In this document: positions 23,978 to 30,924 of the stretch, in pieces | Position numbering within the stretch: the first letter of the stretch is position 1 | Layout: each line of letters starts with the position of its first letter | Assembly: GCF_000620125.1 (NCBI RefSeq) | Contig: NZ_JHVL01000037.1 | Span: 1 to 37,306, forward strand | Source: Clostridiisalibacter paucivorans DSM 22131 | GTDB lineage: Bacteria; Bacillota; Clostridia; Tissierellales; Clostridiisalibacteraceae | Reading direction: 5' to 3' | DNA length: 37,306 nucleotides | Program-made: the position numbers and the translations under genes | Notes under the pieces: model-generated | Databases searched by the model: none | Told to the model about the DNA's origin: nothing | The model's input: only the letters and a program-made list of their open reading frames with translations

Positions 23978-25333
23978 ATGATGGATATAGACTTAACTAA
24001 AGGCAAAATTAATACCCATATCAAGAACATATCTATACCTGCTAGTATAGGAATGCTTTTCAATACCTTGTTTAATGTAGTGGATACTATTTTTGGAGGA
24101 AAAATAAGTACAAATGCATTGGCTGGTATGTCCTTGTCATTCCCTATATTTTTCATTGTTATTTCTTTGAGTTCTGGCATAGGAACTGGTTCAACAGCCC
24201 TTATATCTAATGCACTGGGAGAAAAGGATACTAATAAATATAATCATTATGGATATAATGGATTAGTTATAGGGATTTTTTTCTCTATAGTCATTACAAT
24301 ATTGGGGAAAATCATTTCTCCATACCTATTTACTATATTGAGTGAAGAAAAAACTACATATATTTATGGGATTGATTATATAAATATTATATTTTATGGT
24401 TCAATATTTTTTGTATTAAATGCCATATTGAATGCTATGTTGTCATCCCAAGGAGATACTAGATCTTATAGAAATTTTTTGATTATAGGATTTTTGTTGA
24501 ACTTATTATTGGATCCACTTTTTATACTGGGATGGGTAGGATTACCAAGGTTAGGGACTATGGGTATAGCCTTAGCTACTGTTATAGTTCAATTTGTAGG
24601 TACTATATATCTTGCTTATAGGGTATATAAAAGTCAGATGTTTGATATAAAGGAGTTTCTAAATGCAAAGTTTTCTATTAAAGTATGTATAGAAATACTT
24701 AAACAAGGAATCCCTGCTAGCCTTAATATGATGACAATAGCTTTAGGAGTATTTGTAATTAACTATTTTGCAAGTAAATATGGTGGGGATGTATCAGTAG
24801 CTGCCTATGGAGCTGCTGTTAGGATAGAACAATTGGCATTATTGCCTGCATTGGGATTAAATACTGCAGCGTTGACTATATCGGGTCAGAATTATGGGGG
24901 CAAAGAATATGGTAGAATTATAGAGGTATATAAAAGGACTTTATTATATGGTGTTACAATTATGACCATTGGAATGGTAGTCATATATCCACTGGCAGAT
25001 ATACTAGTTTCAATTTTTACAGATGATTTACAATTAATAAATATTGGGACAGAGTATTTAAGGATAGAGTTTTGGGCATTTAATACATATGTATTACTTA
25101 ATATATCTATATCAATATTGCAAGGAATGAAAAAGCCTTTTTGGGCTATATATGTAGGGCTTTATAGACAAATTTTAATGCCCATTATAGTATTCTATGC
25201 CTTTGGAACATTACTTGGAATGGGTATCTATGGTGTGTGGTGGGGAATAGTAGTCATAAATTGGTCAGCAGCAATTATTACTGTTTTGTATACATTGTAT
25301 AAATTGATAGGACTTAAAAAGGAAATAAAATAA
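23978..25333 (+). CDS. MATE family efflux transporter (first copy)
   Basis: 451 residues with AAGGAG before the ATG. Twelve membrane helices are arranged in two six-helix halves. The MATE family pattern is visible: ISIPASIGMLFNTLFNVVDTIFGGKIS then LAGMSLSFPIF in the first half, and LKQGIPASLNMMTIALGVFVINYFASKYGG then AAVRIEQLALLPALGLNTAALTISGQNYGG in the second. It exports organic cations or drugs using Na+ or H+. It is a single gene between strong terminators, with no regulator next to it. The substrate is not deducible, and it differs clearly from the second MATE copy at 28152. Confidence 0.93.
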   Translation: MMDIDLTKGKINTHIKNISIPASIGMLFNTLFNVVDTIFGGKISTNALAGMSLSFPIFFIVISLSSGIGTGSTALISNALGEKDTNKYNHYGYNGLVIGIFFSIVITILGKIISPYLFTILSEEKTTYIYGIDYINIIFYGSIFFVLNAILNAMLSSQGDTRSYRNFLIIGFLLNLLLDPLFILGWVGLPRLGTMGIALATVIVQFVGTIYLAYRVYKSQMFDIKEFLNAKFSIKVCIEILKQGIPASLNMMTIALGVFVINYFASKYGGDVSVAAYGAAVRIEQLALLPALGLNTAALTISGQNYGGKEYGRIIEVYKRTLLYGVTIMTIGMVVIYPLADILVSIFTDDLQLINIGTEYLRIEFWAFNTYVLLNISISILQGMKKPFWAIYVGLYRQILMPIIVFYAFGTLLGMGIYGVWWGIVVINWSAAIITVLYTLYKLIGLKKEIK

Positions 25334-25337
25334 AAAA

Positions 25338-25370
25338 AGCAGGGAAAGGATAGTGTTTCCCTTTTCCTGC
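25338..25370. terminator. Terminator between MATE and the M56/M23 gene
   Basis: AGCAGGGAAAGG pairs with CCTTTTCCTGCT, with A-rich sequence on its left, suitable for both converging genes. Confidence 0.7.
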
Positions 25371-25382
25371 TGTGTATACAAA

Positions 25383-26870
25383 TTATTTATCTTCTTCCAT
25401 TATGATATAACCTAATGGATGAACTGCTTCTTCATCTTTTCTGACTTCAAAATGCAGATGTGGTCCAGTACTCATACCGCTCATTCCAATCTTGGCAATC
25501 TCTGTACCAGCAGTTATTTCTTGGTCTTCCTCTACAAGAAGCTCGGAACAATGACCATATAAAGAAACTAAACCATCTCCATGATCAATGATTACTGTTT
25601 TTCCATAGCCACCATTTAAATCAGCTAATATTACTTTACCATCGGCTGCTGCAACAATAGAGCCACCTTTTTTTCCAGGGATATCGATACCTGTATGCAT
25701 CGATTCTTTCTTTAGAACAGGATGTATCTTTTTACCAAAGGTTGAAGAAATCTTAGTGTACTTAGGAGTTGGCCAAATCATATCTTGTTTGTCTATATTT
25801 TCTTCAGTGGCATTGTTGTTTTCCTCAAACTTGTCGGCAGCTGCATCGATATTGCCATTGGCAAAAAACACACCTGCTACTAATACAAATAACAATATGG
25901 TTACAAATGACATCTTATACGAACTTTTTTTAAATTTTTTTATCATGATAATTCTCCTTTTTAAGTATTTTTTTGTGTTAATGAACTCTGTAGTAATGAT
26001 ATTATTTAACTTAGGTCTATTTCTCTCCAATAGATGGATAAGACTCAATCCATAGCTTTCCTTTTCGTCTCCTTCGAGGGATGAAAGTGCCAATGCATCA
26101 CAGGCAACTTCACAATCATTTTTCATTCTAAAGAGACCATACCAAATGACTGGATTAAACCAATATACTACTTTCAATATGTATATTAGCATATAAGTGA
26201 AGATATCTTTTCTTTTGAAATGTGCCAATTCATGGGATATGACATATTTTAATTCACTGACATCAATTTTTTCTTCTATATTTTCTGGCAATAGGATAGA
26301 TGGTTTAAGGAGACCATATAGACATGGAGAATAGATAAATGGTGATTTATAAACATCTATATCTGCATCTATATTAAGTCTTTTTTTACTTTCTTTTAAT
26401 ATGTCGTTAATTTTATTTCCCACTTCTATTTTATTGTGGCTAATTACATAATTGAATTTAATATTGGATACTATCATATATATCATCAATGTCAATATAC
26501 CTAGAATCCATATAGTAGGCATTATGTATTCAAAAGAAAAAATATTAATATTAGACTTTACTAAATCTGTAGATACATTAAAACTATGTTCATTAAATGT
26601 AGTATTAAACCAACTGATTATATCACCTTTTGTCAGTACAGTGTTGGAATTTAATACATCATGGTAAGGATTAAGTCTAGAAAAAACATTTAGAAATCTT
26701 AAATTAATATTAGGTAAAATCAATTTTATAATAAGTAAGAACCATAGAAAAAACTGATTTTTAGCACCTATTTTTTCGCCCAGTATACTTTTTATTAATA
26801 AAATGACCCCAACTAAGATACTGGCTTTTATTGATATTTCAATAATTGTATAAAATAGTTTTATATACAT
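25383..26870 (-). CDS. BlaR1-type M56 sensor protease fused to an M23 (LytM) peptidase domain
   Basis: 495 residues. The N-terminal half has membrane helices near 13-28, 40-55, 117-135 and 225-245, and the M56 zinc site YVISHELAHFKR (HELAH 213-217) with E254 in NDCEVACD as third ligand. A further helix at about 321-337 leads outside the cell, where BlaR1 would carry its penicillin-binding sensor. Here there is instead an M23 domain (about 365-490) with FGKKIHPVL, MHTGIDIPG (H392, D396), YGH (440) and HLHFEV (471-473), all zinc ligands present. It probably senses or processes peptidoglycan and cleaves BlaI. The blaI-like gene lies 15 bases upstream on the same strand. Confidence 0.9.
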   Translation of the reverse strand: MYIKLFYTIIEISIKASILVGVILLIKSILGEKIGAKNQFFLWFLLIIKLILPNINLRFLNVFSRLNPYHDVLNSNTVLTKGDIISWFNTTFNEHSFNVSTDLVKSNINIFSFEYIMPTIWILGILTLMIYMIVSNIKFNYVISHNKIEVGNKINDILKESKKRLNIDADIDVYKSPFIYSPCLYGLLKPSILLPENIEEKIDVSELKYVISHELAHFKRKDIFTYMLIYILKVVYWFNPVIWYGLFRMKNDCEVACDALALSSLEGDEKESYGLSLIHLLERNRPKLNNIITTEFINTKKYLKRRIIMIKKFKKSSYKMSFVTILLFVLVAGVFFANGNIDAAADKFEENNNATEENIDKQDMIWPTPKYTKISSTFGKKIHPVLKKESMHTGIDIPGKKGGSIVAAADGKVILADLNGGYGKTVIIDHGDGLVSLYGHCSELLVEEDQEITAGTEIAKIGMSGMSTGPHLHFEVRKDEEAVHPLGYIIMEEDK

Positions 26871-26885
26871 AATAAGAATTTCTCC

Positions 26886-27260
26886 TTAATCCTTTTTTTT
26901 GTCTAATATTTTTTTTAAGTCATCTATATCATTGTCAGAGAGTTCATACATATCTACAAAGTTAGCAATCATAGCCTTTAGACCACCTTTATAGAATTTT
27001 TTTATAAACCTATTACTTTTGATACGGATACATTCTTCTCTTTTTAAAGTTGGATAATAGTAATGGGCTTTTCCTTTTTTTTGATAATTTATTATATTTT
27101 TGTCTACAAGTCTTGATATAAGGGTTTTAATAGTAGTTGGTTTCCAATCACTATTTTGTTGGATTTTACTGATGATTTCCTTTGATGTTTGGGGGCTTTC
27201 TTTCCAAAGTACTTCCATAACATCCCATTCTGAATCGGATATCTTAAATGATTTTTCCAT
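26886..27260 (-). CDS. blaI: BlaI/MecI/CopY family transcriptional repressor
   Basis: 124 residues. The winged helix reads ISDSEWDVMEVLWKESPQTSKEIISKI, then WKPTTIKTLISRLVDKNIINYQKKGKAHYYYPTLKREE, and the C-terminal dimer helix includes the protease-sensitive region seen in BlaI. AGGAGG lies before the ATG. It represses the promoter in front of it, which holds two 16-base dyads, and should be inactivated when the adjacent M56/M23 protein is triggered. Confidence 0.93.
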   Translation of the reverse strand: MEKSFKISDSEWDVMEVLWKESPQTSKEIISKIQQNSDWKPTTIKTLISRLVDKNIINYQKKGKAHYYYPTLKREECIRIKSNRFIKKFYKGGLKAMIANFVDMYELSDNDIDDLKKILDKKKD

Positions 27261-27283
27261 AGCACACCTCCTTTGCTTTTTAT

Positions 27284-27325
27284 GACTACAATTGTAGTTT
27301 GTAATTATAGTCTACATTTGTAGTC
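27284..27325 (-). promoter_or_regulatory. BlaI operators flanking a -10 box
   Basis: Two dyads lie 26 bases apart: GACTACAATTGTAGTT (27284-27299) and, read on the minus strand, GACTACAAATGTAGAC (27310-27325). Both hold the TACA/TGTA halves known for BlaI/MecI. The minus-strand TATAAT (27304-27309) lies exactly between them, so bound repressor would block the promoter. The -35 box is unclear. Confidence 0.85.
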
Positions 27326-27356
27326 ACAAAAAGTCAAGGCTTTTTTGAAAAACATT

Positions 27357-27384
27357 AAATATAGTTGACTTATCAACTATATTT
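27357..27384. promoter_or_regulatory. Palindromic operator before the MarR gene
   Basis: AAATATAGTTGA (27357-27368), a four-base centre, then TCAACTATATTT (27373-27384): a perfect 12-base inverted repeat just before the MarR coding sequence, of the kind MarR proteins use for autoregulation. Confidence 0.7.
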
Positions 27385-27409
27385 TTATAAAATAAATATG
27401 GTGATGAAT

Positions 27410-27844
27410 ATGGAAAATATATACGAAGAATTGGGTAGATGGATATCTATATTATATAGGCAATTTCAGATATATATAAATAATGAATTAAAGGATTTAG
27501 ATATAAAATCAGGTGAATATATATATTTAATAAAGCTATATGAGGATCAAGAACTGACCCAAGAAGATTTGGCTAAAATATATTATATAGATAAGGCAGC
27601 AATAACAAGGAGTATAAAGGGACTTGAGGATAAAGGATATATAAAGAGAACAAGAAATGAAAGGGATAAGAGGTCTTATAGTATTAAAGTTACTGAAAAG
27701 GCCTTGAGGGTTAAAAAAAGAATATACAATGCACTTAAGGACTGGGATGATTTAATTGCTTCAGATGTAAAAGATGAAGACCTTAAATATATGTCTAATA
27801 AGTTAAAGGAGATGTCAATAAAGGCATTGAGTAGAGATCAATAA
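27410..27844 (+). CDS. MarR-family transcriptional regulator
   Basis: 144 residues from ATG 27410 (MENIYEELGRWISILYRQFQIYI); nearby ATG codons at 27398 and 27404 are possible, since only a weak GGTGATG site is seen. The winged helix reads LTQEDLAKIYYIDKAAITRSIKGLEDKGYIKRTRNERDKRSYSIKVTEKA, the classic MarR recognition helix and wing with the DKR salt-bridge. Terminal helices form the dimer. It probably controls itself and the small DUF2798 membrane gene 13 bases downstream, through the palindrome upstream. No Cys suggests an oxidation sensor, so a small ligand is more likely. Confidence 0.92.
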   Translation: MENIYEELGRWISILYRQFQIYINNELKDLDIKSGEYIYLIKLYEDQELTQEDLAKIYYIDKAAITRSIKGLEDKGYIKRTRNERDKRSYSIKVTEKALRVKKRIYNALKDWDDLIASDVKDEDLKYMSNKLKEMSIKALSRDQ

Positions 27845-27857
27845 GGGGGATGATATT

Positions 27858-28085
27858 TTGAAGATAAATAAGAAGTATAGGGGAGTTGTATTTTCATGTC
27901 TTGCTGCTGTATTTATATCGGTACCCATTGCATTTTTTATGGTAATAATAAACTATGGATTTAGACCAGGATTCCTTATAGCATTTTTAAAATCTTCTTT
28001 GGTCGGCACAGCTATTTCTGTGCCGCTGGCAAATATATTTATTCCATTAGCAGAAAAGATAGTAAATAATATAGTAGAGGAGTAA
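27858..28085 (+). CDS. DUF2798 small membrane protein
   Basis: 75 residues from TTG 27858, eight bases after AAGGGGG. Two membrane helices are seen at about 8-30 (GVVFSCLAAVFISVPIAFFMVII) and 41-64 (AFLKSSLVGTAISVPLANIFIPLA). The family pattern of a short loop with N-Y-G-F and a second helix with ISVPLAN is that of DUF2798. Function is unknown; members often sit beside MarR or TetR regulators, as here. Confidence 0.85.
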   Translation: MKINKKYRGVVFSCLAAVFISVPIAFFMVIINYGFRPGFLIAFLKSSLVGTAISVPLANIFIPLAEKIVNNIVEE

Positions 28086-28090
28086 ATAAG

Positions 28091-28175
28091 GTTAGTAGCT
28101 GGTAGTTAGTAGTTGATGGTGGAAATTCTGTGGATTTCAGTATTTAAGAAACTAATTACTGGCTACTAATTTTTT
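28091..28175. repeat. Dispersed palindromic repeat, copy 5, between converging genes
   Basis: Left arm TTAGTAGCTGGTAGTTAGTAG and right arm ACTAATTACTGGCTACTAA pair imperfectly around the core GATGGTGGAAATTCTGTGGATTTC, then six T. The right arm contains the last codons and TAG stop (28152) of the minus-strand MATE gene. Confidence 0.8.
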
Positions 28176-29501
28176 ATTGGTAATTATCAATTTTTTTAAT
28201 ATCAAAAAGGACATTATTAGACAGATAATTTCTGAAACTGTTGTGGAGAGCCAGATACCTTTAGCTCCCCAAATATGGGTCATAAAATATAGGGACCCAG
28301 TTATTATGACTAATCCCCGTCCCAGAGATATAATCGTAGCCCTCAAGGGCCTTTCAATTGATGCAAAGAATCCTGATATATTGACATTGAATCCTACAAA
28401 TAAAAATGAAATAGAGAATACTCTAAAGACCTTTATAGAATAATAAAACAACTCTTTATTACTATTGTCTATAAATATAGATACTATTGATTCTGTAAAT
28501 AGCATTACAAATGCAAAGGTGGCTAGAGATACTATAGTTATAGTTTTGAAACTCATCTTAAATAATTTCAATACCAATTTTTTATCGTCTTTACCGTAGT
28601 AATAGCTAGACAGCGGTTGCATGCCTTGAGTAATCCCTATCATTGTATTTAAAACTAATATATTTATATAGGATACTATACTATAGGCAATTACGCCATG
28701 TTCTCCTATATATGTGAGTATTGTGTGGTTAAATAGGAAAATAACAATACCTGATGATAACTCTGTAATGCAGTCAGGAAATCCTGTAAGTAGAATCCTT
28801 TTAAAAATAGAAAAATCGAATTTAAATTTTACAAAATTAAGTCTGGAATTTTTCTTTATAAAATGAACTATATAAAATATACTCCCTGCCAATTGAGATA
28901 TGCCTGTGGCATATGCTGCTCCTGATATACCATATCCTAATCTTATAACAAATATATAGTCTAAAACTATATTCATGATAGCAGAGATGGATACCCCTAT
29001 GATTGCAAAATGAGGGAAACCATCGGTTTTCACTATAACTTCTAAAGAATATGAGATAATAAAAAAACCATTGAATAAGACTATTATTTTCATATAATCC
29101 TTTATATAAGGAAAGGTAGCCTTTGTAGCACCTAAAAATAAAATCAACTTATCCAAATTCAAAATACTTATTATAAGTATACTTAAAGAAACTATAATTA
29201 TAGTAACCATATGTTGAGTAAAAATCTTATTGGATTTATCAATATTATTTTTGCCTAAATATATGGCTATCAGGGTAGATGCTCCTGTAGATAATAATAA
29301 AGAAATGGCAAATATAAAACTGATAAATGGCATGGACATATTTATGGCAGCCAAAGCAGTTGGCCCTACTCCTCTACTTACAAATATACCATCAACTATT
29401 GTATATAATGAAAATATCCACATAGCTGATATAGATGGTAAAAGATATTTGATAAATTTTTTTCTAATATTTTTACTAGATTCTTTTTTTATTGTATTCA
29501 T
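28152..29501 (-). CDS. MATE family efflux transporter (second copy, MerR-controlled)
   Basis: 449 residues, twelve helices. The N-terminus LLPSISAMWIFSLYTIVDGIFVSRGVGPTALAAINMSMPFISF and the second half LTGFPDCITELSSGIVIFLFNHTIL then IVSYINILVLNTMIGITQGMQPLSSYYYGK are of the MepA/NorM-like clostridial type with two MatE repeats. The start ATG 29501 has AGGTG upstream. Its promoter has the 19-base spacer of MerR-activated genes, and a BmrR-like gene is divergent, so it is most likely a drug pump switched on by its own substrates. Its C-terminal LVASN and stop come from a repeat element. Confidence 0.93.
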   Translation of the reverse strand: MNTIKKESSKNIRKKFIKYLLPSISAMWIFSLYTIVDGIFVSRGVGPTALAAINMSMPFISFIFAISLLLSTGASTLIAIYLGKNNIDKSNKIFTQHMVTIIIVSLSILIISILNLDKLILFLGATKATFPYIKDYMKIIVLFNGFFIISYSLEVIVKTDGFPHFAIIGVSISAIMNIVLDYIFVIRLGYGISGAAYATGISQLAGSIFYIVHFIKKNSRLNFVKFKFDFSIFKRILLTGFPDCITELSSGIVIFLFNHTILTYIGEHGVIAYSIVSYINILVLNTMIGITQGMQPLSSYYYGKDDKKLVLKLFKMSFKTITIVSLATFAFVMLFTESIVSIFIDNSNKELFYYSIKVFRVFSISFLFVGFNVNISGFFASIERPLRATIISLGRGLVIITGSLYFMTHIWGAKGIWLSTTVSEIICLIMSFLILKKLIITNKKLVASN

Positions 29502-29523
29502 TTAGCAACACCTCTATAATAAG

Positions 29524-29554
29524 ATTATAAACCTTAGTATTATACTAAGGTCAA
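29524..29554 (-). promoter_or_regulatory. MerR-type promoter of the second MATE gene
   Basis: On the minus strand TTGACC (29549-29554), exactly 19 bases, TATAAT (29524-29529). The spacer holds the dyad ACCTTAGTA-N3-TACTAAGGT (29531-29551). A long spacer with a central dyad is the signature of promoters that MerR-family activators untwist. Confidence 0.9.
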
Positions 29555-29559
29555 GGATT

Positions 29560-29663
29560 ATAGTTGGTAGTCGGTAGTATTTAGTAGAAATTCTATGAAT
29601 TTCTTTTTATAATAATAAAAAAGCGTAAGGATTTTTACCATTAACTAAGAACTAAGAACTAAA
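29560..29663. repeat. Dispersed palindromic repeat, copy 6 (diverged)
   Basis: TAGTTGGTAGTCGGTAG, then TAGTAGAAATTCTATGAATTTC as core, and later TTAACTAAGAACTAAGAACTAA as the weak opposite arm. It separates the MATE promoter from merR and forms the merR leader. Confidence 0.6.
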
Positions 29664-29676
29664 ACAGGAGGAATTT

Positions 29677-30489
29677 ATGAAAGATTATTTCAAAATAGGA
29701 GAGATATCTAAGATATATGGGATAGGTAGGGATTCCTTAAGATATTATGAAAAGATAGGTATATTAAACCCTGATAGGGATACTAATGGATATAGGATGT
29801 ATAGTATGCAGGATATATGGAAGCTTAATATAGTGAAAGACTTGAGGAGCTTAGATTTTCCTATGCACATTATAAAGGAATATTTAGACAATAGAAATCT
29901 ATGTTCTACCAAAGGGCTATTAACTGAAGAAATAAAAATATTGGATAACAAGATAAAGGAATTGAACAATCTAAAAAACAATATTTATCAAAGATTAAAA
30001 AGGATTGAAATCACTATAAAAAGCAATAATTTTTATAATATTGAAATATTATTTTTCAAAGAACGAAGGGCATTTGAGCTAAATGGTGATATATCTAGAG
30101 ATGAGGAGGTAGATTTCCTCATCAAAAAGCTTCAGAAAAAACATAAAGACAAATTCTATTTATTGGGAAATAATAGCATAGGGGCTAGAGTATCCATGGA
30201 AAAAATAAATGAGGGATTTTTCAATTATTTTGAATCGGTATTTGTGCTATTGGAAAATGCTACTATTGATTATGATATGGTGTTAGAAGAAGGTGATTAC
30301 GTTACTTTATCGTATAAAGGGACATATGAACAGAGTCAGGAATATATACCTAAGATGATGGAGTTTATAGAGAAGAATAATTATGAAATCATAGGGAGTC
30401 CTATTGAAATATATAAGATAGATGTGCATGAGACAAGTGATGTAGAAGAGTTTATTACAGAGATACAAATACCTGTGGTAAAGTGTTAA
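29677..30489 (+). CDS. MerR-family regulator with GyrI-like effector domain (BmrR-like)
   Basis: 270 residues with CAGGAGG before the ATG. The MerR winged helix covers 1-70 (YFKIGEISKIYGIGRDSLRYYEKIGILNPDRDTNGYRMYSMQDI), and a dimer coiled coil 80-115. A GyrI-like domain (about 125-268) ends IEKNNYEIIGSPIEIYKIDVHETSDVEEFITEIQIPV, the usual effector-pocket end. It lacks the Cys or His metal sites of metal-sensing MerR proteins, so it should bind large organic cations like BmrR. It faces the second MATE gene, whose promoter carries the matching 19-base spacer. Confidence 0.94.
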   Translation: MKDYFKIGEISKIYGIGRDSLRYYEKIGILNPDRDTNGYRMYSMQDIWKLNIVKDLRSLDFPMHIIKEYLDNRNLCSTKGLLTEEIKILDNKIKELNNLKNNIYQRLKRIEITIKSNNFYNIEILFFKERRAFELNGDISRDEEVDFLIKKLQKKHKDKFYLLGNNSIGARVSMEKINEGFFNYFESVFVLLENATIDYDMVLEEGDYVTLSYKGTYEQSQEYIPKMMEFIEKNNYEIIGSPIEIYKIDVHETSDVEEFITEIQIPVVKC

Positions 30490-30519
30490 ATTTGTAGCTT
30501 ATAGCAAAATATAATAATA

Positions 30520-30547
30520 TTGACAATATTTATTGTAATGGTATAAT
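30520..30547 (+). promoter_or_regulatory. Promoter of the cobalamin uptake operon
   Basis: TTGACA (30520-30525), 16 bases, TATAAT (30542-30547): both hexamers are consensus. The riboswitch begins about 40 bases downstream. Confidence 0.85.
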
Positions 30548-30587
30548 CTAAGTTACAAGAGCGAATGTGATATAAAATTAAATATAA

Positions 30588-30785
30588 GATTTAGGTTTTT
30601 ATATGAATGATATAGAATTAAAAGGGAATCAGGTGAAAATCCTGAACGGTCCGGCCACTGTAAATGGGGAGGATTTCTTCAATATGCCACTGGATAACAC
30701 TGGGAAGGAGAAGAAAATCTTATGAACCATAAGTCAGGAGACCTGCCTAAATTGTGAGCACAACCTTCCGGTAGAGGTATAATAC
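30588..30785 (+). promoter_or_regulatory. Cobalamin (adenosylcobalamin-type) riboswitch
   Basis: Conserved blocks appear in order: GATTTAGG, TTAAAAGGGAATCAGGTG, AAATCCTGAACGGTCCGGCC then ACTGTAAA, TGCCACTGG, ACTGGGAAGG, and the B12 box AAGTCAGGAGACCTGCC (30731-30747). The loop CAACCTTCCGGTAGAGG follows as the kissing arm. Bound cobalamin would allow the terminator at 30797 to form and turn off the uptake genes. Confidence 0.95.
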
Positions 30786-30794
30786 GATTTTTGT

Positions 30795-30835
30795 AAAAAA
30801 GTCTTAACTTTATCGAAGTTAAGACTTTTATTTAT
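30795..30835 (+). terminator. Riboswitch expression-platform terminator
   Basis: AAAAGTCTTAACTT, loop TATCG, AAGTTAAGACTTTT, then T-rich sequence. It lies directly after the cobalamin aptamer and ends transcription before the first gene when B12 is plentiful. The 90 bases to the first ATG/GTG show only the ribosome site GAGGGGG. Confidence 0.9.
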
Positions 30836-30924
30836 ATAATTTTAAAATACAATATTGATAATAGAATAGTGAATATATTGTGTTTTGTGCATTAGTATTT
30901 ATAAAATTGTGAGGGGGAAAACAA

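Noticed and set aside
30588-30785. A different riboswitch class (such as THF or SAM) ahead of the SLH gene
   Set aside because: The B12 box and the AAAGGGAAT, GGCCACTGT and GCCACTGG blocks are specific to cobalamin riboswitches.
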